Assembly (NCBI RefSeq): GCF_017896165.1
Contig: NZ_JAFCNB010000033.1
Span: forward strand, 1 to 46,184
DNA from: Microbispora oryzae
GTDB taxonomy: Bacteria; Actinomycetota; Actinomycetes; Streptosporangiales; Streptosporangiaceae
Direction: 5' to 3'
DNA: 46,184 nucleotides
Shown: piece after piece, positions 32,743 to 45,648 of the stretch
How the letters are laid out: every line of letters starts with the position of its first letter
How positions within the stretch are numbered: the stretch's first letter is position 1
Notes under the pieces: generated by a model
The model's database searches: none
What the model saw: only the letters and a program-made list of their open reading frames with translations
Told to the model about the DNA's origin: nothing
Made by a program: the position numbers and the translations under genes

Positions 32743-33440
32743 GCGCCTACCGCGTACCGATCGGGGTGATAGCGGGGCTCGGGCCGCTGGCGGGTGCGAC
32801 GTTCTATCGCCACCTCGTGGAGGCGACCGACGCGGACGACGACGCCGGGCACCCCGAGGTGGTGCTCATCTCCGACCCGGCGATTCCCAGCCGCCTGGAG
32901 CACCTCACCGGGACCGGGCCGTCACCCCTCCCCCAGCTCGTGTCGGTGGCCCGGCGGCTCGTGGCCGCCGGCTCCGGGCTGCTCGCGCTCACGTCGATCA
33001 CTACCCACGCCTACTACGAGGAACTGTGCGACGCCGTCGACGCGCCCGTCGTGGACGGGCGGGAGGCGGTGGCCGCCGGACTGTCGGCGGCCGGCGTGAC
33101 CAGCGTGGCGCTGGCGGTCACCAGCCCGGCCCGCCGTCTCGGTCTCCTGGAGAAGCCCCTGGCGGACGCCGGCATCGAGGTCCACTACCCCGGCGACGAC
33201 GTGCAGCACCACATCCAGACGCTGGTCGAGCGGGTGAAGACGGCGGGAGCCACCCCGGAGCTCGGCCACGGGCTCGCCGAGATCTTGGGCGGGAGCTGGG
33301 CCGCGCCCGCCGCCGCGGTGCTGGTCGGCTGCACCGACATCTCCCCTCTCGCCGCCTACCTGGGCCCCGCCCGCGGCCGGGTCTTCGACGTCTCCCGCCT
33401 GATCGCCGAAGCGGTGCTCCACGAAGCGGCCCGCCGGTGA
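32739..33440 (+). CDS. Aspartate/glutamate racemase-family protein with one catalytic Cys
   Basis: A 233-aa two-domain protein of the Asp/Glu racemase superfamily. It starts IGVIAGLGPLAGATFYRHL, a typical family opening. The second catalytic cysteine is present as C198 in VGCTDIS. At the first site the usual CNTxH motif reads S86-I-T-T-H90, so the first cysteine is replaced by serine. Some family members work with a single Cys, so it may be a one-sided racemase, an isomerase or an altered enzyme. It overlaps both neighbours by 4 nt. With the oxygenase it may act on an acidic amino acid; this is inference. Confidence 0.78.
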   Translation: MSAYRVPIGVIAGLGPLAGATFYRHLVEATDADDDAGHPEVVLISDPAIPSRLEHLTGTGPSPLPQLVSVARRLVAAGSGLLALTSITTHAYYEELCDAVDAPVVDGREAVAAGLSAAGVTSVALAVTSPARRLGLLEKPLADAGIEVHYPGDDVQHHIQTLVERVKTAGATPELGHGLAEILGGSWAAPAAAVLVGCTDISPLAAYLGPARGRVFDVSRLIAEAVLHEAARR

Positions 33441-34828
33441 GCGGATGGGCGACGCTCGAATCACTGGGCCTGGCGGGCCCGGAGACCGAGCGCGACTGGG
33501 CCCGTCTCGACGCCCGCGAGTCGGGCATGCGGTGGCGTCACCTGGGCCGGTCGGACGTCACCATGGCGGAGCTGGCCCGTGCGCTGCGCGCGGCGCCGGG
33601 ACGCCCGCCCCGCACCGGCCACGTGGGCGACTGGGACGACATCTGGCGGGGACGCAGCGGCATCCTCGACTACAACGCCGTCGTCTGCCGTGAGCTCGGC
33701 ATCGGCTACCCGCTGCTCTACGACTTCACCCAGACGGAGACGGCGGGGCTCGACGGCGGCGACACCCTCTTCCTGCCCGGCTCGCTGATGCGGGGCGGGC
33801 AGCGCGAGGAGCTCCGCCTGCTGCGGTGGAACGGCGACCGGTTCGTCCCGCACGACCGCGCGGAACCGCTCTTCCTGCCGTACGTCCAGGTGCGCCGGGA
33901 CGGCGGCGATATGCCGCTCCTCCGGCTGCACCGGGAGAACGACCGCGGGCCGGTCCCGGCCGACCACCACTCCGCGCTGTGGGCCCGGCACCGGCGGCGG
34001 ATCGGGGAAATCCTCGTCGCCCTGGTCCGCCGGGCGCCCGACGACCGGGCCCTGGCCCAGGTGTTCGGCCGTACGGTCCGGCGGGACGGCGGTGTGGTCC
34101 GCACCCCCGTCGTCCGCGAACGCGGCGGGTTCCGTGCCGGGGACCTCTGGTACGGCTCGGCCGAGGCGCTGGTGTCCGCCGCCCTTGCTCCTGTGGAGGC
34201 GGCCCTCGCGCGCGACGGGCTCGGCGCGGTGCTGCGCGAGATGCCGTCCAGCGTGCCGCTGGCCTCCGTGGACGTGGTGGCGCTGAGCTACGCCCTGCTC
34301 GGCGCCCATCGCCCAGGACGCGGGCCCGCCGGCGACGGGCGGCCCGACGTGCACATCCAGTGGGGCGCCCTCGCCATGGCGGGCCACCCGCCGGGTTCCA
34401 AGGGCTACTTCGCCAGGCGGGCGGGCAAGGTCGGCTGGATGTACGACGCCGCGGCGGCCGAACTGCCCTGGGTCTCGCCGGTCATGTTCGTCATCGCCCC
34501 GGTGGCGCCGTACTTCCTGTGGACCCCGGAGCGGGAGGGAGACGACCTCGTGGCGGTCGAGGATCTGCTGCGGCGGGTCGGGGCGGCCGCGGCGTCCGGA
34601 CCGGCTCACGTGGCGGCGCTCGCGCCCGCCGTGCGGGAACTCGTCGCGAAGTGGCTGACCGACTGGCCGCCGTCCGGACGGCTGCGCACCCGGTTCCGCT
34701 GGGAGAGCCGTGTCGCGCCGGACCCCCTGCCGGAGAGCGGGCTCGCCGAGCCCGCGGGCTTCGGTGAATTGACCATGGCCCAGGCCTGTCTGGTGGTCAG
34801 CTGCCTGGTCCCCGCCGTAACGCCGTAA
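33437..34828 (+). CDS. Protein of unknown function (463 aa)
   Basis: No family is recognised. The protein starts at GTG 33437, overlapping the racemase stop in GTGA. It is soluble, arginine-rich and rich in tryptophan and aromatic blocks: GHVGDWDDIWRGRSGILDYN, ELGIGYPLLYDFTQTETAGL, DTLFLPGSLM, DVHIQWGALAM, KGYFARRAGKVGWMYDAA, VSPVMFVIAPVAPYFLW. These segments look like a folded enzyme core, not a structural repeat. No signal peptide, nucleotide loop or obvious metal motif is visible. Because it lies centrally in a coupled operon between a racemase and a methyltransferase-like gene, it is probably the key unknown enzyme of that pathway. Confidence 0.85.
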   Translation: MSGWATLESLGLAGPETERDWARLDARESGMRWRHLGRSDVTMAELARALRAAPGRPPRTGHVGDWDDIWRGRSGILDYNAVVCRELGIGYPLLYDFTQTETAGLDGGDTLFLPGSLMRGGQREELRLLRWNGDRFVPHDRAEPLFLPYVQVRRDGGDMPLLRLHRENDRGPVPADHHSALWARHRRRIGEILVALVRRAPDDRALAQVFGRTVRRDGGVVRTPVVRERGGFRAGDLWYGSAEALVSAALAPVEAALARDGLGAVLREMPSSVPLASVDVVALSYALLGAHRPGRGPAGDGRPDVHIQWGALAMAGHPPGSKGYFARRAGKVGWMYDAAAAELPWVSPVMFVIAPVAPYFLWTPEREGDDLVAVEDLLRRVGAAAASGPAHVAALAPAVRELVAKWLTDWPPSGRLRTRFRWESRVAPDPLPESGLAEPAGFGELTMAQACLVVSCLVPAVTP

Positions 34829-34838
34829 TGGAGGAGAA

Positions 34839-35546
34839 GTGAGATCGGTGGAATACGACGCGGCCCTACCCGCGCTCGACCAGATTCTCGTCACCTCGCG
34901 CGACTTCGACGAGTACCTCTCGATGTTCGGCCTCGACGCCGACGGGGTCGTCTCGGGGCGGGTGCTCGACTGTCCCGGGGGCGCGAGCGATTTCACCTTC
35001 CGGGTGCGCGAGTTCGGCGGCCAGGCCGTCGCCGTCGATCCGATCTACACGCGGACCCCGCGCGAGCTCGCGGATCTGCTCCGGGACGAGCTGCGGCGGG
35101 GAGTCGGCAGGGCCGGCACGGCCGGTGAGCTCTACGACTTCTCGTGGACCGGCGGAGTGGACGTCTACCTGCGGCGGCGGGAGCGGTCGGCACAGCGCTT
35201 CCTCGCCGACTACGCTCTGGACCGGGGCCGCTACCTGCCCGCGGCGCTGCCTCACCTGCCCTTCCCCGACGGCAGTTTCGACCTCGCCCTGGTGCCGAAC
35301 CTCCTGTTCTCCTACTCCAACCTGTTCGACCTGTCATGGCACGTCCGGGCGGTGCGGGAGCTCGTCCGGGTGGCGCGCGAGGTCAGGATCCACCCCCTCA
35401 CCGACACGAGCGGCCGGCCGTACGAGGAACTCCCCCGGCTGCGGTCGCTGGCCGCGGAGGCGGGCATCGAGACCCGGCTGATCGACGTCGACTACCGCCT
35501 GCGCCGGGGCACGGAGCGGACGCTGATCTGCCGTCCCGCGCGATGA
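34839..35546 (+). CDS. SAM-dependent methyltransferase-like protein
   Basis: A 235-aa class I methyltransferase-like protein. Motif I is VLDCPGGASDFTFR near residue 43, followed by the acidic end of strand 2 in AVAVDPIYTR, and motif IV-like PFPDGSFDLALVPNLLF. Later come HVRAVRELVRVAREVRIHPL, which resembles the strand and helix after the active site. The DCPGG variant is seen in a family of uncharacterised bacterial methyltransferases. GTG 34839 has GGAGGAG just upstream, a strong ribosome site. Its stop overlaps the RarD start. The methyl acceptor is unknown. Confidence 0.75.
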   Translation: MRSVEYDAALPALDQILVTSRDFDEYLSMFGLDADGVVSGRVLDCPGGASDFTFRVREFGGQAVAVDPIYTRTPRELADLLRDELRRGVGRAGTAGELYDFSWTGGVDVYLRRRERSAQRFLADYALDRGRYLPAALPHLPFPDGSFDLALVPNLLFSYSNLFDLSWHVRAVRELVRVAREVRIHPLTDTSGRPYEELPRLRSLAAEAGIETRLIDVDYRLRRGTERTLICRPAR

Positions 35547-36460
35547 ACCGGCACCGCGCCGGGCTGGTCCTGGCGGTCGCCGCCTACGCGCAGTGGGGGA
35601 TGTTCCCTCTCTACTGGCCGCTACTCAAACCAGCCGGGGCCGTCGAGATCCTGCTGCACCGGATCTTCTGGTCGTGCGTGGTGGCCCTGCTCATCGTCAC
35701 CCTCCTCCGCCGCCGGCAGATGCTGCGTGCGGTCGCCTCCCGGCGCGAGACCCGGCTCCAGCTCGTGCTGGCCGCGCTGTCCGTGTCGCTCAACTGGGGC
35801 ATCTACATCTGGGGCGTCAACGCCGGCGAGGTCGTCGAGACGTCGCTCGGCTACTTCATCACACCGCTGACGACCATCGCGGCCGGAATGCTGCTGTGGC
35901 GGGAACGGCTGTCCGTGGTCCAGTGGGCGGCGGTCGCCCTCGGCACGGCCGCGGTCTGCGTCATCACCGCCGACTACGGGCGCCCGCCCTGGCTCGCCCT
36001 GTCCCTGGCGCTCACGTTCACCGCGTACGGCGCCTTCAAGAAGCGCCTGAATCTGCCCGCCGTCGAGGGGTTCGCCGCGGAGACGGCGGTGATGGCCGTT
36101 CCCGCCCTCGTCGGAATGGCCGTGCTGGGTGCCCGCGGCGAGGCGACCTTCACCACGATGGGGACCGGTCACGCCCTGCTGCTGATCGGCGGAGGACTCG
36201 TCACCGCGGGGCCGTTGCTCTGCTTCGGCGCGGCGGCGGTCAGGATCCCTCTGTCGACCCTCGGGATCGTCCTCTACCTCGCGCCGGTCCTGCAGTTCGT
36301 CCTCGGTGTCACGGTCTTCCACGAACACATGCCGGCGGCCCGGTGGGCGGGGTTCGCGCTCATCTGGCTCGCGCTCGCCCTGCCCGCGGTCCATTCGATC
36401 CGGGTCTCCGCGAGGTCCCGGCGGCTCGCCGGGCCACCCTCCCTCGAAAACGCCCCGTGA
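35543..36460 (+). CDS. rarD: RarD-type EamA-family transporter
   Basis: A 305-aa membrane protein with about ten helices of the drug/metabolite transporter superfamily. RarD marks include YAQWGMFPLYWPLLKPAGAVEILLHR at the start, SLNWGIYIWGVNAGEVVETSLGYFITPL and FTAYGAFKKR. RarD proteins are presumed exporters of small molecules. It starts at ATG 35543, overlapping the methyltransferase-like stop in ATGA, and closes the five-gene operon. Its position suggests it carries the operon's product out of the cell. A 19-bp hairpin follows. Confidence 0.9.
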   Translation: MNRHRAGLVLAVAAYAQWGMFPLYWPLLKPAGAVEILLHRIFWSCVVALLIVTLLRRRQMLRAVASRRETRLQLVLAALSVSLNWGIYIWGVNAGEVVETSLGYFITPLTTIAAGMLLWRERLSVVQWAAVALGTAAVCVITADYGRPPWLALSLALTFTAYGAFKKRLNLPAVEGFAAETAVMAVPALVGMAVLGARGEATFTTMGTGHALLLIGGGLVTAGPLLCFGAAAVRIPLSTLGIVLYLAPVLQFVLGVTVFHEHMPAARWAGFALIWLALALPAVHSIRVSARSRRLAGPPSLENAP

Positions 36461-36470
36461 GAGAACGAGG

Positions 36471-36508
36471 GCCGGTGCCGGTCTCACGGATCCCGTGAGA
36501 CCGGCATC

Positions 36509-36511
<3 letters not shown>
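36471..36511. terminator. Bidirectional hairpin between RarD and GH27 copy B
   Basis: A 19-bp stem with one mismatch (36471-36489 with 36493-36511) and a 3-nt ATC loop. It lies 10 nt after the RarD stop and 8 nt beyond the GH27B stop, so it serves convergent transcripts. Confidence 0.8.
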
Positions 36512-38178
<1,667 letters not shown>

Positions 38179-38209
38179 TTAGTCAACGACTTCCGCCATA
38201 GATCCATAA

Positions 38210-38238
38210 AAACTGTCGGCCGATCCGACGGAAGTCAA
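38210..38238 (-). promoter_or_regulatory. Possible promoter of GH27 copy B
   Basis: On the minus strand TTGACT (38238-38233) and CAGTTT (38215-38210) with a 17-nt spacer, 64 nt before the start codon. The GAAACTTTC element is only about 48 nt upstream, unlike at the other promoters. Confidence 0.4.
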
Positions 38239-38286
38239 CATGAGTACGCACGACGGTGTTGTTATGTGGTGCTTAGTGTGGCGAGT

Positions 38287-38301
38287 CGTGAAACTTTCAC
38301 G
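38287..38301. promoter_or_regulatory. GAAACTTTC palindrome upstream of GH27 copy B
   Basis: CGTGAAACTTTCACG, a 15-bp palindrome with an unpaired centre and the longest form of this element in the window. Confidence 0.75.
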
Positions 38302-38313
38302 GACGCGGCGGAT

Positions 38314-38354
38314 GTCGCCCGCCGTACCGGCTCACACCCGGTACGGCGGGCGAC
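38314..38354. terminator. Hairpin after GH27 copy C
   Basis: A perfect 17-bp stem (38314-38330 with 38338-38354) and 7-nt loop, 18 nt beyond the GH27C stop on the minus strand. It separates copy C from copy B transcription. Confidence 0.8.
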
Positions 38355-38372
38355 CCGATGAGGCGCGTCAGG

Positions 38373-40317
<1,945 letters not shown>

Positions 40318-40412
40318 GGATCACTCGCGCCCGGCCGGAGCGCCCGGCCCGTGGGCGCCTTCTCACTCGCGTTCGACGAGGTATGGCCCGAAATCGCGCG
40401 AGAACGGAGCCG

Positions 40413-40425
40413 ATGAAACTTTCAT
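40413..40425. promoter_or_regulatory. GAAACTTTC palindrome upstream of GH27 copy C
   Basis: ATGAAACTTTCAT, the same 13 bases as between GH127 and GH27A. The TGAAACTTTCA core lies 96 nt upstream of the GH27C -35. Confidence 0.75.
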
Positions 40426-40569
40426 GGATGCCGCAGGCGGCCGGCCGTCCCGAGCGATCGCGGCGATGCCGGAGCGGCGTGGAACGCCCGCGTGGGCAGC
40501 CGGGACGGCAGCTGGGAGAGCCTGGGGAGAACCGACGAAACACCCCGTTCACGTCGGGGACACGCACCA

Positions 40570-40599
40570 TTGACATGCCGCGCCGGCCGATCCTAAGCT
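40570..40599 (+). promoter_or_regulatory. Predicted promoter of LacI-2
   Basis: TTGACA at 40570-40575 and TAAGCT at 40594-40599 with an 18-nt spacer. A CGAATCG operator covers the expected start site. The leader to ATG 40722 is about 115 nt. Confidence 0.65.
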
Positions 40600-40604
40600 G
40601 CGTG

Positions 40605-40616
40605 CGAATCGGTTCG
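40605..40616. promoter_or_regulatory. CGAATCG-type operator at the LacI-2 start site
   Basis: CGAATCGGTTCG differs by one base from the GH27C site. Located 6 nt after the -10, it would block initiation, which fits autoregulation by LacI-2. Confidence 0.7.
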
Positions 40617-40721
40617 ATGACGCGGCTCACCCTTCTTCTGTTATGAGCGGGCCCACCCCGCCATGTGCACTAACCTGCTCGTCCGCGCTGCCCGCGCCAG
40701 AACGATTCCGAGGAGTGCGAG

Positions 40722-41732
40722 ATGAACATCGGCGAAATCGCCCGCCGGGCCGGAGTGTCACGCAGCACCGTCTCGTACGCCCTGAGCGGCAAGCGGGCGG
40801 TCTCCGAAGAGACCCGGCGACGCATCCAGGCCGTCATCGACGAGCTGGGCTACCGTCCCAACGCCGCCGCCCGGGCGCTCAAGGAGGGCCGGACCCGCAC
40901 CCTCGGCCTGGTGATACCTCCGGCCAGCCTGCGGCTGACCGACATGCAGCTCGGTTTCGTCGCCAGCGTCGTCGAGGCGGCGGCCCGGGTCGACCTCGAC
41001 GTGCTGCTCTCGCCCTCGGGCGGCGACCACGACCGGTCCTTCGAACGGATGATCAGCGGCCGGCGGGTGGACGGCGTCATCCTGATGGAGATCCGCCTGG
41101 AGGACGAGCGGGTCGACCGGCTCCAGCAGACCGGTCTGCCGTTCGTCACCATCGGCCACACCGCCAACCCGCACGGCACCTGCTGGGTCGACGTCGACTA
41201 CGCCACGCTGATCTCTCGGTGCGTGCACCACCTCGCCGACCTCGGCCACCGCCAGGTGGCACTGGTCAACCGGTCGGCCGAGCTCGTCGCCTCCGGATAC
41301 GGGCCGGCGCAGCGTGCCCTGTCCGGGTTCACCGAGGCCACCGACCAGCGTGGCATCACCGGTGTCCACCTGTGCTGCGCGGACGAGGCGAGCGCCGGCC
41401 AGTCCTGCATGGAGCGGCTGCGCGACGAACACCCCGCCGTCACCGGGATCGTCACCATCAACGAGGCCGCCCTGCCCGGTATTCACCGCGCCCTGGAACA
41501 GGCCCGCGTCGTCGTCCCGCGAGACCTGTCCATCACCGGTGTGGTGGCCCGCCACTGGGCGGAGGACTTCCGGCCCCCGCTGACCGCGGCCGACGTGCCG
41601 ATGGAAATGGGCACGCAGGCCGTGGAACTGCTGCTCGAACGCATCTCCACGCCGGATGCGCCGCCCCGGCACCTGCTGTTCACCCCGCCGATCTCCCTGC
41701 GGGCCACCACCGGTCCCGCACCCGTGCGCTAG
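40722..41732 (+). CDS. LacI-family transcriptional repressor, LacI-2
   Basis: A 336-aa LacI/GalR regulator. The DNA-binding head is at the extreme N-terminus (NIGEIARRAGVSRSTVSYALSGKR, then ETRRRIQAVIDELGYRPNAAARAL). The sensor domain shows TLGLVIPPAS, ISGRRVDGVILMEIRLED, LGHRQVALVNRS, and ITGVVARHW. The INEAALPG segment replaces the usual SNDxxA stretch. ATG 40722 follows GAGGAG. It is divergent from GH27C and 84 nt upstream of the GH39-like gene, which may be cotranscribed. CGAATCG operators at its own promoter and at GH27C suggest a small regulon of LacI-2, GH39 and GH27C. Confidence 0.88.
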   Translation: MNIGEIARRAGVSRSTVSYALSGKRAVSEETRRRIQAVIDELGYRPNAAARALKEGRTRTLGLVIPPASLRLTDMQLGFVASVVEAAARVDLDVLLSPSGGDHDRSFERMISGRRVDGVILMEIRLEDERVDRLQQTGLPFVTIGHTANPHGTCWVDVDYATLISRCVHHLADLGHRQVALVNRSAELVASGYGPAQRALSGFTEATDQRGITGVHLCCADEASAGQSCMERLRDEHPAVTGIVTINEAALPGIHRALEQARVVVPRDLSITGVVARHWAEDFRPPLTAADVPMEMGTQAVELLLERISTPDAPPRHLLFTPPISLRATTGPAPVR

Positions 41733-43658
<1,926 letters not shown>

Positions 43659-43741
43659 CCCCGTGACCGGCCGGGACGGGCCCGGAACCGTCTAGGCGCG
43701 CGGACCGCCTGGGCGGAAAAGGAAAGGGCCCCGAACGGAAC

Positions 43742-43774
43742 GGCCCGGCGGCGAGATCCTCTCGCCGCCGGGCC
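43742..43774. terminator. Hairpin between GH39 and the GH63-like gene
   Basis: A perfect 15-bp stem (43742-43756 with 43760-43774) and 3-nt loop, 83 nt after the GH39 stop, between convergent genes. Confidence 0.75.
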
Positions 43775-43903
43775 CTCACATGTCCCGGTGTCACCGCTTC
43801 TCCGCGCCGGACGCTCCGGGGCGGGACACCCCCAGTCGAATCGCTTCGACGATCACGCGCCGGCCGACGCCCACCGGCCTTGTGGATCAGGCCGGCCGCG
43901 TCG

Positions 43904-45613
43904 TCATCCAGCGGCCCGGCGCTCGTGGGCGGCGGCGAGCATGAGATAGGCGCTGGCCGTCCAGGTGTAGGCACGGTCGCGGAGCCCGGCGCCGCTGCGG
44001 GCGTCGAAGTTCTCCGCGAACCCCGACTTCTCGCACAGGTCCCGGAAGCGGGCGCTGATCTCGTCGGCCAGGTCCGTGTAGCCGGCGCGGCGCAGGCCGT
44101 CCTCGATCAGGATGGTCGAGGGCGCCCAGATGGGCCCCCGCCAATACCCGTCGTCCAGGTAGCGCGTGGACGTGGGCAGCTCGGTCGCGAGCCCGAACGC
44201 CGTCAGATGCTTCTCGATGCGCGCGGCCAGCGCCTCCCGGACGGCGTCGGGCAGTTCCTCCCCCAGCACGATCGGCATCAGGTCGAGCAGGCTGTCGCTT
44301 GACCACGTCTGCCCCGACTGCGCCCCCCTGGCGACGAACCGGTCGCCGGTCCACAGCTCGGCGAGCAGCGCCTCGCGCATGCGGTCGGCCTCCTCGGACC
44401 AGCGCGCCGACTCCTCCGGCAGGGCGAGTTCCGCGGCCAGGCGGGCGAGCTCGCGCATCTGGAGGACGAGGAACGCGGCGAGATCGGCGGTCTCCACGAC
44501 CCGCTCGGGATCGAAGGTGGTGGCGTTGTCCCACCCGCTGTCGTTGCCGTGCTGGTAGTGCGCGAACGGACGGCCGGGGACCCGCCGATGGGTGAGCCAG
44601 AAGGAGGTCCACCGTTCGAGCAGCCGGTAGACCTCGGAGGCGTCCTCCTCGGGCAGCGGACGCAGCCGGCCCAGCGCCCAGCCGTGGATGGGCGGCTTGA
44701 CGAAGTTGTAGAGGATCTCGGAATGCGTCACCGAGTCGGGCAGCGCGCCGGCGGCGTCCTGGTGGTCGAAGACCAGCCGGAACTGGTCCCAGGACAGATC
44801 GGGCAGGCCGCCCCCGAGCGCGATGGCGTTGAAGCAGTGATCCCAGCTCCACACCTTGTCCATCCAGTGCTTGGACATCAGCACGGCGGGGCGGGTGATG
44901 AATCCGGCGGGTCGCACCGTGGCCGACCACAGGACGTAGGCGGCCAGTTCGGCGGCGGGCGTGCGGTCACTGCGCCAGGGCGCCACCGCGTCGCGGAACG
45001 TCTCGAACTCCGCCCGCGCCGCCGCGACGACCTCCTCGAACGCGCTTCCGCTCCGGTAGGGGGCGCGTGCGGTCTCGTACTCCTCCACCGCGATCTCCCA
45101 CGCCTCGCCGTCGGCGGGCAGGACGACGCCGCGTTCCGCCGCGCCGAGCGACTGCGTGCCGGGGTTCGCGCTGATCCGGCCGTGCAGGAGTGTGACGCGA
45201 TAGCGACGCCCCGTCTGGTACACGGTGAAGACCCACGACCCGTCCACGGGGTCCCGGTAGAAGTACGGGCCGCTGAACGGCGTCAGGACCGGATCGGCCG
45301 CGAGGAGCCGCAGCCCCAGGCCCTCACCGCGCACCCGTACGGTGTCGGGGGTCTCGTAGGCGAGCTCGATCCGGCCTGCCTCGGCGGTCCAGGTGAGCAG
45401 GTGGGGTGTCGCGGTGACGGCCGTCTCGGCGGGGGCTCCCTCCGCGGTGGGGATCAGCCGCAGGATGGGATGCATTCCGGTCTGATGCGACACCAGATGA
45501 ATATCCTGGGCATAGGTCTTCTCCGCGATCACCGGGGAGAAGTCGAACCAGGATCCGCGGAAGCTGAACGGGATTTCCTGCGGGGAGAACACCGGGCCTG
45601 CGGCGACGGTCAT
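43904..45613 (-). CDS. GH63-like (alpha/alpha) barrel glycosidase (cytoplasmic)
   Basis: A 569-aa protein without a signal peptide. The N-terminal ~190 aa form a beta domain. The rest is an (alpha/alpha)6 barrel with MDKVWSWDHCFNAIALGG, HYQHGNDSGWDNATTF (D362, a likely general acid), and YWRGPIWAPSTILIEDGLRR. These motifs occur in GH63 and related families (YgjK-type and mannosylglycerate hydrolases), so the exact family and substrate are not settled. ATG 45613 has GAAGGGA 9 nt upstream. It follows the ABC permease by 35 nt, which suggests it hydrolyses the oligosaccharide that the importer brings in. Confidence 0.75.
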   Translation of the reverse strand: MTVAAGPVFSPQEIPFSFRGSWFDFSPVIAEKTYAQDIHLVSHQTGMHPILRLIPTAEGAPAETAVTATPHLLTWTAEAGRIELAYETPDTVRVRGEGLGLRLLAADPVLTPFSGPYFYRDPVDGSWVFTVYQTGRRYRVTLLHGRISANPGTQSLGAAERGVVLPADGEAWEIAVEEYETARAPYRSGSAFEEVVAAARAEFETFRDAVAPWRSDRTPAAELAAYVLWSATVRPAGFITRPAVLMSKHWMDKVWSWDHCFNAIALGGGLPDLSWDQFRLVFDHQDAAGALPDSVTHSEILYNFVKPPIHGWALGRLRPLPEEDASEVYRLLERWTSFWLTHRRVPGRPFAHYQHGNDSGWDNATTFDPERVVETADLAAFLVLQMRELARLAAELALPEESARWSEEADRMREALLAELWTGDRFVARGAQSGQTWSSDSLLDLMPIVLGEELPDAVREALAARIEKHLTAFGLATELPTSTRYLDDGYWRGPIWAPSTILIEDGLRRAGYTDLADEISARFRDLCEKSGFAENFDARSGAGLRDRAYTWTASAYLMLAAAHERRAAG

Positions 45614-45648
45614 GGAGTGAGATTCCCTTCGTTCGGGAGGAGCGCCGG

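Noticed and set aside
43837..43848. CGAATCGCTTCG, resembling the LacI-2 sites
   Set aside because: It lies between convergent gene ends, away from any promoter, and its central bases differ from both LacI-2 sites, so chance is likely.
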